A DNA stretch of 64,000 bases from Adlercreutzia muris (GTDB taxonomy: Bacteria > Actinomycetota > Coriobacteriia > Coriobacteriales > Eggerthellaceae), in assembly GCF_008831045.1 (NCBI RefSeq), contig NZ_WAJS01000003.1:1-64000 (forward strand). Direction: 5' to 3'. Made by a program: the position numbers and the translations under genes. The notes under the pieces were generated by a model. The model did no database searches. It worked only from the letters and a program-made list of their open reading frames with translations, and was not told the DNA's origin. Below are positions 17,840-26,799 of the stretch, in pieces. Position 1 is the stretch's first letter, and every line of letters starts with the position of its first letter.

Positions 17840-18724
17840 ATGGCGATTCAATGGCCCCTCGTCCTGTTCTCGCTGCTGGCCGGAGCCGGCGGCGCCACGC
17901 TCGCCTTCGCCGGGCTCTCCCAGCTGCTCGGCGGCTCGCGCACGGTGCGCCGCCGCGCCGTCTGGTGCGCACTGGCCCTGTTCGTGATCGGCGGTTTGTG
18001 CTCGGTGGCCCACCTGGCCTCTCCGCTGAACGCCATCAGCGCTGTGACGAACCTGCTGTCGTTCTCGGGCATCTCCATCGAGCTGATGCTTCTGGGCGCG
18101 AGCTTCATCGCAGGCGCCGCCTACCTGGTGCTCACCCGTGAGGAGGGCCGCGACGGCGCCGTGCGAGTTGTGGCGGTGCTGGCGGTGATCTTCGGTGTGG
18201 CCATCGGGTTCTTCTGCGGCCACGGCTACGTGATCGACGCCCAGCCCACCTGGAGCACCGAAACGCTGCCCTTGGCCTACCTGGGCACGTCTTTGGCCCT
18301 CGGCGCCTTCGCCTACGCCCTGGTGGCGGCCGCGACCAAGGCGCCAGCCGATGAGGCGGCCAACGGGGCGGCGGCCAGTGCCGTGGAGCTGGGAGGCAAG
18401 CTGTGGCCGGCCGTGCTCGTCTGCGCCGTCGTGGACGCCGTGGGCATTCTCGCCTACGGGCTGTTCCTCGGCCTTGACGCGGTCGCGGCCCAAGGAGTCC
18501 TGTTCTGGGGCGGGGCCGTGGCGTGCGGCGTCGTCGGCGTGCTGGCCTGCGCCATTGCCGGCATGACCGCGCTGGCCGCGAAGGCACCCGCTCCCCTGGC
18601 CGTGGCCGGCGTGGCCTGCGCCGCCATCGGGGGCGTGGCCCTGCGTATGCTCATGTGGGCCTGCGCCACCGGCTACATCGACCTGTTCTCCCACGGCATC
18701 CCCAGCGTGATGCTGCACCTGTAG
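17840..18724 (+). CDS. DmsC/NrfD-like membrane anchor subunit (system 1)
   Basis: 294 residues with about eight hydrophobic helices, beginning MAIQWPLVLFSLLAG, the N-terminus also seen in the other two anchors of this window. It should anchor the complex and oxidise menaquinol. Two bases separate it from the Fe-S subunit gene. Confidence 0.85.
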   Translation: MAIQWPLVLFSLLAGAGGATLAFAGLSQLLGGSRTVRRRAVWCALALFVIGGLCSVAHLASPLNAISAVTNLLSFSGISIELMLLGASFIAGAAYLVLTREEGRDGAVRVVAVLAVIFGVAIGFFCGHGYVIDAQPTWSTETLPLAYLGTSLALGAFAYALVAAATKAPADEAANGAAASAVELGGKLWPAVLVCAVVDAVGILAYGLFLGLDAVAAQGVLFWGGAVACGVVGVLACAIAGMTALAAKAPAPLAVAGVACAAIGGVALRMLMWACATGYIDLFSHGIPSVMLHL

Positions 18725-18735
18725 CGTTGTTCCCC

Positions 18736-18784
18736 GGCCGGGGGAAAGCCCCTTCCCGGTACTTTCCCCCGGCCCCTGCGGGAC
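18736..18784 (+). other. Strong intercistronic hairpin before torD-like gene
   Basis: A perfect 13-bp stem, GGCCGGGGGAAAG and its complement, with a 23-base loop lies just after the anchor gene. There is no T-run, so it is better read as an mRNA-stabilising or processing element that sets a lower level of chaperone than of enzyme than as a full terminator. Confidence 0.6.
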
Positions 18785-18838
18785 GGTCCGCCAAGGGAAT
18801 CGTCCCAACCCACCCACTCGTCACCTAAGGAGACCGCC

Positions 18839-19519
18839 ATGACCGACCTCGCCTGCGCCATCGACCTTCTCGAAGATCGCGCCTCCCTGTACCGCCTGCT
18901 CGCCTCGCTGTACTATCAGCCGCTGTCCGAGGAGCAGATCGATGCCCTGGCCGCCAGCGACCTCGCCGGGCTGGCCGGCGACAGCGAATCCCCCTTCGCG
19001 CCGGCCTATCGCGACTTGCACGGAGCGCTGCGCCTGCGGCACACGGGCACCAAAGAGGAGCTGGCCGCCGACTTCACCGGTGCCTTCTACGGCATCCGCA
19101 CCCGTGAGGGCCGCACGGCCCAGCCCTTCGAATCGCTGTTTCGTACCCAGGGGACAGGCCAGCTCATGGGCGAGGCTCGCAGCGAGGTATACCGGGAGCT
19201 GCGCGCGCACCAACTGCGCGTTCCCGAGGGCGTCGACCTGCCCGAGGACCACCTGTCGTTCATCTTCGCCTACTTGGGCCGTCTTTGCGACGATGCCGCC
19301 GCGGCCCTGCGCGCGGGAAACGAAGGCCAGGCCGCAGAGCTTCTCGAGCGCCAGCGATCCTTCTTCCGAGCCCATGTGGCCTCGTGGGTACGGGATTTTC
19401 TGGTCCAGGCGCGGCTGATGGTGGAAACCCGATTCTACCGGGGCGTCCTCGCGCTGACGGAGGCCTTCGTCGCCGAAGAGGAACGCTCCTTCGAAGAGGC
19501 GGCATCACTGGCCGCATAG
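18839..19519 (+). CDS. TorD-family molybdoenzyme chaperone (system 1)
   Basis: 226 residues, all-helical, no signal. It contains the TorD/DmsD-like core (ADFTGAFYGI, QPFESLFRT, LPEDHLSFIFAYLGRL, and a C-terminal ARLMVETRFYRGV). Proteins of this family bind the Tat signal of the apo-catalytic subunit and hold it until cofactor insertion. AAGGAG lies 7 bases before ATG. Last gene of the operon. Confidence 0.88.
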   Translation: MTDLACAIDLLEDRASLYRLLASLYYQPLSEEQIDALAASDLAGLAGDSESPFAPAYRDLHGALRLRHTGTKEELAADFTGAFYGIRTREGRTAQPFESLFRTQGTGQLMGEARSEVYRELRAHQLRVPEGVDLPEDHLSFIFAYLGRLCDDAAAALRAGNEGQAAELLERQRSFFRAHVASWVRDFLVQARLMVETRFYRGVLALTEAFVAEEERSFEEAASLAA

Positions 19520-19551
19520 CGATGGGCGCCCCGAATCTGGGCGCCCATCGC
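19519..19551 (+). terminator. Terminator of molybdoenzyme system 1 operon
   Basis: A 13-bp stem (GCGATGGGCGCCC and its complement) with a 7-base loop begins at the last base of the torD-like stop codon and is followed by GTTCTGCT. The second copy of the 233-bp repeat begins at its right edge. Confidence 0.8.
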
Positions 19552-19781
19552 GTTCTGCTGGGAAGAGTGTAGGGCATGGGCGCGTTTTTGGCTTGGAAAT
19601 CACGACTTTGGAACCAATCGGAGGCAATCTCGGCATCGGCGAAACGCGCGACCTGGGAAAACGCCGTCCCGACTACTCTCAGCGAGTGCCGAAACGGCGT
19701 TTTCGGTTCCCAAACCGTTCAAAAGAAGCCAAAAAGCAGCCGGAGCGCCGCCCGTGGGGAGAAACGGCGCTAGGCGACTAC
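19549..19781 (+). repeat. 233-bp palindromic dispersed repeat, copy 2
   Basis: The partner of 9913-10145, same length and orientation. Its inner stem is stronger here: GAAAACGCCGT and its complement form an 11-bp perfect arm pair. It starts at the end of the system 1 terminator and its last 12 bases overlap the 3' end of the convergent DUF4353-like gene, whose final codons it supplies. Confidence 0.85.
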
Positions 19782-22048
19782 TTCGCCCTGGGGGCCTCCC
19801 GCCGCCGCACTCGATTCCGCGGCGGCGCTTTCTCCCTGACCCTGAGCACGCTCGCCCTGCGCGCCCTCGCCTTGCTGGGCACTCTCGGCGTTTGAGCCGC
19901 CGCGGCGACCGCCGAAGCCGCGGCCCTGACCGCCATCGCCCTGCGGTTGCTCGCCATCAGCGAAATCGCCTCGCATGCCGCCGCGCTGGCCGCCCATGCC
20001 GCCCGCAGTCGGCGTGGTGGACGCCGTGAACTCAGTTGCCGTTCCGTTGACAGACACCGTGCCCGCATCGCCCTCGGCCAACTGCGGAGCCGAGACAACA
20101 ACGCACTGGAAGGCGGACGGAGCTGTATAGTCGACCAACGTCGTGCCGGCCGCATCGGCCACCGCAACCTCCGCGCCAGCGGCCCCTTGGGCCATCACCA
20201 GCGCGAAGGGCTGCGTGCCCTCGGTAAACGACTCGGCCATCCCGGCCGAGCCAGCCAAAAGCACCGTGCCGCCGGTGATGGTGGCGCCGTACTCGTAGTC
20301 AAGCGCACTGTCGCCGTTGCCGGAACTGACCCCGAGCAGCGTGCCGCCTGTCACCTCGATGTACCCGTTGGAGTCGACGGCATCGCCGCCAGCCTGGATA
20401 GTCACCGCGCCGCCATTGACCTGGATGAGGCAATCCTCGCTCGCGTTGGCGCCCAGAGGACCGCCTGCGCCGCCCATGTCGGCCATGTCGCCGCGGCCGC
20501 CCTGGGCATCTGGCCGCCTTCCGCCCCCTCGGGCCGCTCGGGCATCTGGCCGTCAAACCCCTCGGGAGGCTCCGGCATCTGGCCGTCTTCCGGCATCGTC
20601 GGCACCTCACCTTCGGGCAGATCGGGCATGGTACCGTCGGGCATCTGCCCGTCAAAGCCCTCGGGGGGCTCGGGTGCCTGGCCGTCTTGCGGCATCGCGC
20701 CATCTGGGGCGCCGTCGGGCACACCGCTGCCATCGGGCGCGCCGTTGCCGTCGGGCGTCTCGCCCTGCGGCTGGGGCTCTCCGCCCTCCGCGCTCATCCC
20801 CGCCGCATTGGAAGCTGCCGAAGACCCCTCAGCATCCGCGCTCTCGTCGGAGCGCTCGGCCACCGCGGCGTTGATGCCATCGTCGCTCGCCACGATGTTC
20901 AGCTCACCGTCGTTCACGATAACTTCCTCGGCCTCGATGCCCTCCTCGCTTCCCGTCACATTCAGCGTGCCGCCGTCCATGGTGAAGCAAGTCTCGGCGT
21001 TCACGCCCTTGCCTCCAGCCTCCACGGTAAACGAGCCGCCCGTCATAGCCGCTTCCACTTCGGAGCGCAACGCATGATCGGCGGCCTTCACGATTCCCTC
21101 GCCCCCGGCAATGCGCAGATAGGTGGCCGCCTGCACGCCGTCATCCTGCACATCCATGGCGAAGGTGCCGCCGTCGATGGACACTAAACCGCGCGTCGGG
21201 TCCTCATCGTTGCTCGACTTCACCCCGTCGCCTCCGGCCGTCACCGTAAACGAGCCGTCAGCGATCTTCACGCAGTCCTTGCCCCGCAGGCCGTCCTCCT
21301 TAGCCGTCACGGTCAGCGTGCCGCCGGTGATAACCAGATCGTCCTTGGAGTTCACACCGTGACGGTAGTTGCCCTCCACCGTGAGGGCGCCGCTTCCGTT
21401 GATAGTCAGGTCGTCCTTGGAGAACAGGACCGCGTTCGGCTCGTCCTCGCCATCGGCGAGCGTATAGGCCGCGCCGTCGGCCAGTGTGTTCTGCGAGCCA
21501 TCGGCCAGCGTGATGAACACCTTGTCGGCCTGCTGCACGTTCAGCGCCGCGCCGTCGGCGTTGCGAATCGTCGCCCCCGCCAGCACCACCTGCACCTTAT
21601 CCTGATCGGTCGCGCTCACCACAAGAGCGCCGTCGGTAAGCTCGCCGGACACCACATAGGTGCCGGCGGCCGTAATGGTCACCGTGGAGCCGTCCACCGC
21701 AGCGCCATCGCCCTCAACAGTCGCGCCCGCGCCCGAAAGCGCGATCTTCGTGGCCGATGCGGTATCGTAGGAGGCATCCTTGTCGCGGTCGGAGTAGGCG
21801 AAGTCCATCCCCGCAATATCGATGAGCGCGTCCCAATCGACCGCTTCGGCGCTGGCCGCTGCGCCACCGCCTTCACCAGCCGCGCCGCCCTCGCCGGCCG
21901 CCCCGCCGCTTTCAGCAGCATTGTCGCCGTAGGTGCCGCCCGCGCAACCGGACAGCGCCAACGTAGCGGCCAAGGCCGAAGCCAGAGCCCCGCGCGCCCA
22001 CCGTCGCCGCTGCTCAACCGTGCCGTTCATCATATTCGTCTTCATCAT
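19770..22048 (-). pseudogene. DUF4353/Cthe_2159-like carbohydrate-binding lipoprotein, interrupted by a frameshift
   Basis: The N-terminal part (start about 22048, SD GGGAGG) has a lipoprotein signal ending LALSGC, then repeated beta-helix strands of the Cthe_2159 type (GALTVEGNYRHGVNSKDDL, VITGGTLTVTAKEDGLRGK). A long Pro/Glu/Gly/Met-rich linker follows. The frame is then lost near 20504-20506, and the remaining beta-helix (VNGGAVTIQAGGDAVDSNG) continues in another frame to 19770. One extra base in the GGG there restores a single frame of about 759 residues. Cthe_2159 binds plant polysaccharides on the cell surface. DUF4956 and VTC genes upstream are its usual companions. It could be a true lesion or a sequencing error. 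Confidence 0.8.
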
Positions 22049-22119
22049 GCACATCCTCCCAGTAACGTATTGCATTTCCATTTCATTCAGGAAACCCTCG
22101 AAGCGGCCCCCAGCAGCCG

Positions 22120-22815
22120 TTACAGCGTTTCCCGCGCCTGGGGCGTCATGCCCAGCGAGATCTTCAGATTCCCGTTCAAGCAACGCAGCTCGTCGATCAT
22201 GGCCTTCTCCAGCCCCGGCTCGCGCATGCGCAGCTGGTAGGTCAGTTGGAAGAGGCTGCCCATGTTGGTGGTCGTCACCTCCACCAGCTCCAACTCGGCC
22301 GCATAACGCCCGAGCACCGCGTCGAACACGCCGTCGTATTCCAAGTCTTCGGGAATGGTGATGCGCAACATCTTGCCCGGTTCGCGCGGCCGGCCGAAGG
22401 GAGTGAGCACGAACAGCAGGTTCACCAGGGCCACCACCGCGGTGAACAGCACCGCGAGTCCCAGAAAGCCCATGCCCGTGGCCAGACCCACGGCCATGGC
22501 CAGAAACACGCTGCCGATGTCCTTAGCCGATCCGGGAATGGAGCGGAAGCGCACCAGGTTGAACACGCCCATGACGGCGATGCCCGCGCCGAGGTTGCCG
22601 TTCACCAGGGTGATGACCATCTGCACGATCAGCGGCAGCAGGGCCAACGTAACCACGAAGTTCTTCGTATAGTTGTGGCGGAACATGTACACGGCCGCGC
22701 AGATGGCACCGAGCGCCACCGAGAAACCGCAGCACAGCAGAAAATCAGTGGCCGACACCGCCCCCACAAGAGAGTCGGCCGTACCGAACACAGAACTGAA
22801 GGTTGCATCGAACAT
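22120..22815 (-). CDS. DUF4956 membrane protein
   Basis: 231 residues with about four membrane helices in the N-terminal half (LLCCGFSVALGAICAAVYMF, VTLALLPLIVQMVITLV, GIAVMGVFNLVRFRS) and a soluble C-terminal domain containing LRITIPEDLEYDGVFD. The conserved VRFRSIPGSAKDIGSVFLAM segment is typical of DUF4956. Function is not established; members co-occur with VTC-domain and Cthe_2159-like genes, as here. Start Met at 22815 has AAAGGA upstream. A 174-bp inverted-repeat element separates it from the VTC gene. Confidence 0.83.
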   Translation of the reverse strand: MFDATFSSVFGTADSLVGAVSATDFLLCCGFSVALGAICAAVYMFRHNYTKNFVVTLALLPLIVQMVITLVNGNLGAGIAVMGVFNLVRFRSIPGSAKDIGSVFLAMAVGLATGMGFLGLAVLFTAVVALVNLLFVLTPFGRPREPGKMLRITIPEDLEYDGVFDAVLGRYAAELELVEVTTTNMGSLFQLTYQLRMREPGLEKAMIDELRCLNGNLKISLGMTPQARETL

Positions 22816-22846
22816 GAAAATCCTTTCTTTAGGCGAGTACTCTTCC

Positions 22847-23020
22847 AAAAAGTGGACAAAAAAGCCTCGAGTGAGCCCTCAACCGCCCCCAAAGCCCTAT
22901 TTCAAGGGCGCGATCCCTGTCGCCAGCCCGAAAATCACAGGCAAAGTTCGTATCACACGATCATTTTGCTCACCCGAGCGAGGCCCGGCTGCTCACTCGA
23001 CCCACTTTTGTCCATTTTTT
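22847..23020. mobile_element. Possible MITE-like element with 30-bp imperfect terminal inverted repeats
   Basis: Bases 22847-22876 and 22991-23020 are inverted copies matching at 25 of 30 positions, including TGGACAAAA and TCGAGTGAGC blocks. The 174-bp interval has no gene of its own. Its right arm lies within the 3' end of the VTC-domain gene and supplies the last residues of that protein, as if inserted there. No target-site duplication is evident and no second copy is in the window, so a local regulatory dyad remains possible. Confidence 0.4.
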
Positions 23021-24100
23021 CCCATTGTGCCCACAGTGAGCGAGTTGGTAAGCGCTCCCGTACTTGGTGAACGATGCCGAGTAGATGCGATGGGTCGAGA
23101 GCATCGTCACGAGCCAGGGCGGATAGGGGCCGGCGCTCTTAATTTCCAGGATGGCCTCGTCGGAGGCGATAATCGGCAGCCAGGGGGCCTTCGGCTGGTG
23201 ACAGTCGAGGTACACCAGCCCATCGTCGAAGGTGAGGCGCAGACCTGGGTCGAAGACGGGACGTCGGGCTGCATCGAATGCGGAGCGCGGAGCTAGGTCG
23301 AAGGAACCAGCCGCTTTGATCCCGCCGCGCCCTCCTGTCCCGTCGCCCCCTTCGAATGCGTCAGCCGCAGCATAGGCCCAGGCCTCGCGGTCGCAGGCGA
23401 TGCCCATGGATGGCACCAGCGGTAGCCAGCGATCCATTGCGGCCGTCAACTCCCGGGCGATCTGGCGGGCACCGGGCGCGAGGCCTCCCTCCTCGGAGCC
23501 GTCGGCCACGGGCCAGCGGGCCCAGGCCTGTTCGTAGGGCAAACCACTCACGAAGGCCAGGGCCGCCGGCAGCGTAAGGGCCAAGCGCCGCTTGTGCACG
23601 ATGCCCTTGAACTTCTTCTTGATGCCGAAGAACACCGTCGGCGCAGCACTCAAGCCGGCAGCGGCCAGGGCTGAAGCCGCCCGTGCCTCCACCTCGCCGT
23701 CCGACAAGGGCGCTCCGCCAGCCTCACGCCTCACCGGTTCCCCGCCGCCGATCTCGCGCCTCACCGGTTCCCCGCCACCGATCTCGTGCCGCACCATTTC
23801 CACGCCATCGGGCTCACGCCGGGCCGGGCCGGCGCCGAACGCGGTCATGAGCGCCACGCCAGCCGCCTCGCCGTAGGCCCGCAGGCGCAGTTTCTCCTTG
23901 TACAGGGGCTTTTCCACTGACCGGGCGATCATGGCCCGGTCAGGCGTGTCCACATACAGGCTCGTGATGCGGGTGCGACCGTAGGCGTCCACAGCCATGG
24001 GGCCGCCTTCCCGGGCAGCCGCCTCCACCGCGCGCCGCTCGGTCGCCCCGAGGCGGTGCTTCTTTTCCACGCGCTTGAACACGCACTGGTAATCGGCCAC
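22970..24100 (-). CDS. VTC-domain polyphosphate polymerase-like protein
   Basis: 376 residues, cytosolic. VTC-domain features in order: EKKHRL near the N-terminus, RTRITSLYVDTPD, YKEKLRLRAYG, VFFGIKKKFKGIVHKRR, and EAILEIKSAGPYPPWL near the C-terminus, the basic and acidic residues lining the triphosphate tunnel. Two insertions are unusual: a tandem 10-residue repeat (GGGEPVRREI, about residues 110-135) and a Gly/Ala-rich stretch at about 255-285. In bacteria this domain accompanies DUF4956 and surface-polymer genes; whether it makes polyphosphate here is not shown. The last residues derive from the inverted-repeat element. Confidence 0.82.
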   Translation of the reverse strand: MADYQCVFKRVEKKHRLGATERRAVEAAAREGGPMAVDAYGRTRITSLYVDTPDRAMIARSVEKPLYKEKLRLRAYGEAAGVALMTAFGAGPARREPDGVEMVRHEIGGGEPVRREIGGGEPVRREAGGAPLSDGEVEARAASALAAAGLSAAPTVFFGIKKKFKGIVHKRRLALTLPAALAFVSGLPYEQAWARWPVADGSEEGGLAPGARQIARELTAAMDRWLPLVPSMGIACDREAWAYAAADAFEGGDGTGGRGGIKAAGSFDLAPRSAFDAARRPVFDPGLRLTFDDGLVYLDCHQPKAPWLPIIASDEAILEIKSAGPYPPWLVTMLSTHRIYSASFTKYGSAYQLAHCGHNGKKWTKVGRVSSRASLG

Positions 24101-24176
24101 AGGTCACCTCCTCTCGCTCTTTCCCGGCGGCCATCATAGGGGGACTTCCTGAAAAGTCCCTGAAGCAGGGCGGTCC

Positions 24177-24209
24177 TTTCAGCTTGCTTTCAGCCGCGGC
24201 GTTACAATG
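24177..24209 (+). promoter_or_regulatory. Promoter with tandem response-regulator half-sites
   Basis: Two CTTTCAG copies at 24177-24183 and 24188-24194 are 11 bp apart, the spacing bound by OmpR/PhoB dimers. A TACAAT -10-like element follows at 24204-24209, placing the repeats over the -35 position. This suggests autoregulation of the two-component operon by its own regulator. Confidence 0.5.
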
Positions 24210-24251
24210 GAGGTCGTGGCAAAACGGCCCGGCCTAAGGAGAAGGAGCCCC

Positions 24252-24929
24252 ATGCACATACTGGTGGTGGAAGACGACGTGCGCCTCGCCGAGGCGCTGG
24301 CCCGCATCCTGGAGGACAACGGCTACACCGTGGACGCGGTCCACGACGGCCAGGCCGGCATCGACTACGGCGCGACGGGCATCTACGATGTCATCATTTT
24401 GGATGTCATGCTGCCGAAGGCCGACGGCTTTACCGTGGCCCAGCACCTGCGGCGTGCCCATGTGAGCACGCCCATCCTGCTGCTCACGGCCCGCGACGCC
24501 ACGACCGACAAGATCGCCGGGCTCGATTCGGGAGCCGACGACTACATGACCAAGCCCTTCTCGCCGGCCGAGCTCATGGCCCACTTGCGGGCCCTCACTC
24601 GCCGTCAGGGCGACGTGGTCTTCGAGACCTTGGTCGCGGGCGATCTCACCCTGAATCTGGAGAGCCTTGACCTCACCTGCGGAGACGCCGCCGTGCGCCT
24701 GAGCCAGAAGGAGTTCGCCATCGCCCGCATCCTGCTGGGATCGCCCGGAGCGGTCATCTCGAAGGAGGCGCTCATCACCCGGGCCTGGGGGCCCGATTCC
24801 AGCGCCAGCGACAACAACGTGGAGGCCTACATCTCCTTTTTACGGAAGAAGATCGCCCACGTGGGGTCGACGGCCAAGATCGAGACCATCCGCAGCGTCG
24901 GCTACCGCTTCGCCGAGGGCGCCCAGTGA
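24252..24929 (+). CDS. OmpR/PhoB-family response regulator
   Basis: 225 residues. The receiver domain has acidic pocket EDD (7-9), phospho-acceptor Asp51 in IILDVMLP, and Lys in MTKPFSP. The C-terminal winged helix shows VRLSQKEFAIARIL and SDNNVEAYISFLRKKI. Start Met at 24252 (MHILVVEDD) has AAGGAG upstream; the 15 upstream codons in frame are not receiver-like. It overlaps the kinase start (GTGA). Confidence 0.92.
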   Translation: MHILVVEDDVRLAEALARILEDNGYTVDAVHDGQAGIDYGATGIYDVIILDVMLPKADGFTVAQHLRRAHVSTPILLLTARDATTDKIAGLDSGADDYMTKPFSPAELMAHLRALTRRQGDVVFETLVAGDLTLNLESLDLTCGDAAVRLSQKEFAIARILLGSPGAVISKEALITRAWGPDSSASDNNVEAYISFLRKKIAHVGSTAKIETIRSVGYRFAEGAQ

Positions 24930-26581
24930 TCGGCAACGACCCCACCGCCTCGCCGATGACCAACCCTGCCATTGAGGCACCTGCCGCATCCCGCGCCTCC
25001 GCCGCACCGGAAGCCCCCCGCGACGCCGCGTCCCCCGCAGCCGGCCGGGGCTCCACAGCGGAGGCCCGCAGTCGCGGCGCCGCGCCGATCCCTCCCGCTG
25101 CGGCCACCGGGCCCTCCAGCACGACGACCCCGCCTTTGCTGCGCGGCTTGCGGGCGAAGTTCATCGCCTTGAACATGGGCCTGGCCGCCCTGGTGCTGGC
25201 CGGCTCCTTCACGGCCATCTGCTACATGGACTACCGCAGCGATGTGGACGAGACCTACCGCACCCTCGCCCAGGCCCTGAACCCCGCGGGCCATCGGGCC
25301 CAACTCGTTCCCGACCGACACCCCCTTACACCCCCTGAAGAGAGCGGTCCGGCGGACGAGGGTACCTTCACGCCCCCGGAGATCGGCGGAGAGCTCCAGG
25401 GGACGCCGGACAGCCCCGTGCCCACGGCCGTATACCATTGGGAGGGCGATCTCGTCCAGCCGCTGTTGGAGCAGTCGAGCGCCGTCGTGCCCGAAACAGT
25501 GCTGCCCGAAGCGATGCAAGCGGCCCTGACGGCACCGGGCACTCACGGCTACCTAGAGGAGCAGCGCCTGTTCTTCTCGAAGCGGGAAGTGGGGCCCGGA
25601 TGGCTCGTGGCCTTTGCCGGCGGCGGGGCGGCGAACGCGTGGCAGGGGCTCGCTTGGGGGCTCGCGGGCATCGGCGTTATGGCCCTTGGGCTGTTGTTCC
25701 TGCTCAACCTGCGGTTCTCCCGCTGGGCCCTCGGGCCGGTGCAGCGAGCCTGGAACCAGCAGCAGCAGTTTGTCGCCGATGCTTCCCACGAGCTGAAGAC
25801 GCCCCTCACGGTGATCCTCGCGAACAACGCCATCCTGCGCCGACGGGGCGGCGACACCGTGGCCAGCCAGATGCAATGGGTGGAAAGCACCCAAGTGGAA
25901 GCTGAGCGCATGCAGGCCCTCGTGGCCGATATGCTCGATCTGGCCCGCCCGGCCACCGAAGAGGCCGCCGGCGACGAGGCTCCGCTGGTGAACCTCAGCC
26001 GCCTCGTGGAAGGCGAGGCGCTCTCCTTCGAGGCCGTGGCCTTCGAGCGCGATATCGCCTGGGAGAGTTCCGTGGCCGCCGGCATCTCGGTGCGCGGAAA
26101 CGCCACGCGCCTCGAACGACTCGTGGCTGTGCTGCTGGACAACGCCTGCAAGTACACCGAGCCCGGGGGCACCGTGGCCATCCACCTCGGCACCGAGCCG
26201 GGCGAGGCCGTACTGGCCGTGCGCAACAGCGGCGAGCCCATCGCCGCCGAAGACCTGCCGCACCTGTTCGACCGCTTCTACCGAGCCGATAAGGCCCGCA
26301 CCCATGGAACGGCCGCCCTGGCCGGAGGGAACGGCCCGGCGGCTACCGCTGCGGGCATGCCGGCGTTGGCCGGTGATCGAGCCGGTGACAGCGCCGCGTA
26401 CACCGGTGCTGCGAGTGGGTCCCCGTCGTCCGCCGCAAGCGCCCCGGCACCGACGGCCGACGGCTATGGCCTCGGCCTGGCCATCGCCCAGGACATCGCC
26501 CGGGCCCATCGCGGAACCCTCACCGCCGCGAGCACCGCCGAAGCAGGCACCACCTTCACCCTACGCCTCCCCTTGGCCTAG
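24926..26581 (+). CDS. Membrane sensor histidine kinase
   Basis: 551 residues. After a low-complexity Ala/Pro-rich N-terminus of about 70 residues come a membrane helix (about 80-100), an extracytoplasmic sensor of about 135 residues, a second helix (about 238-260), then the kinase core: H-box FVADASHELKTPLTVI (His about 288), N-box LLDNACKYTEPGG, and the G2 box GYGLGLAIAQDIA. An unusual 50-residue Ala/Gly/Pro insertion separates the F and G2 boxes. GTG start overlaps the regulator stop. It is divergent from the VTC gene, so the surface-polymer locus is a plausible target. Confidence 0.9.
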   Translation: MIGNDPTASPMTNPAIEAPAASRASAAPEAPRDAASPAAGRGSTAEARSRGAAPIPPAAATGPSSTTTPPLLRGLRAKFIALNMGLAALVLAGSFTAICYMDYRSDVDETYRTLAQALNPAGHRAQLVPDRHPLTPPEESGPADEGTFTPPEIGGELQGTPDSPVPTAVYHWEGDLVQPLLEQSSAVVPETVLPEAMQAALTAPGTHGYLEEQRLFFSKREVGPGWLVAFAGGGAANAWQGLAWGLAGIGVMALGLLFLLNLRFSRWALGPVQRAWNQQQQFVADASHELKTPLTVILANNAILRRRGGDTVASQMQWVESTQVEAERMQALVADMLDLARPATEEAAGDEAPLVNLSRLVEGEALSFEAVAFERDIAWESSVAAGISVRGNATRLERLVAVLLDNACKYTEPGGTVAIHLGTEPGEAVLAVRNSGEPIAAEDLPHLFDRFYRADKARTHGTAALAGGNGPAATAAGMPALAGDRAGDSAAYTGAASGSPSSAASAPAPTADGYGLGLAIAQDIARAHRGTLTAASTAEAGTTFTLRLPLA

Positions 26582-26734
26582 GCTTTCGCCTTCTCCTCTC
26601 CCAGGCGCCCACCCCTTCCCCATCCGACTCAGCACCCGCCCCCCTTCGCCAACGACAGAAATGTCGTTTCTCGCCCTCCACTGGGCAGCTCAGCCTATGA
26701 AGCGATCCGATCGACCCTTCCCCTACAAACAAAG

Positions 26735-26770
26735 AGGGATTCCCTCGGCGACTAAGCCAAGGGAATCCCT
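26735..26770 (-). terminator. Terminator of the sortase-anchored protein gene
   Basis: An 11-bp stem, AGGGATTCCCT and its complement with a 14-base loop; read on the minus strand it is followed by CTCTTTGTTTGT. It also lies beyond the kinase gene. Confidence 0.8.
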
Positions 26771-26799
26771 GCTATCGAATTTCGTCGAGAGAAATCAAG

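Noticed and set aside
14280-17972. Very long minus-strand frame opposite the system 1 catalytic gene
   Set aside because: It is the antisense shadow of a high-GC gene with clear Tat and Fe-S motifs on the plus strand; its translation is low-complexity Gly/Val/His/Leu.
19593-19895. Possible small protein in the 233-bp repeat
   Set aside because: One frame is open in both copies, but differences change many residues without a coding pattern, the 3' end differs, and the paired arms explain conservation better.
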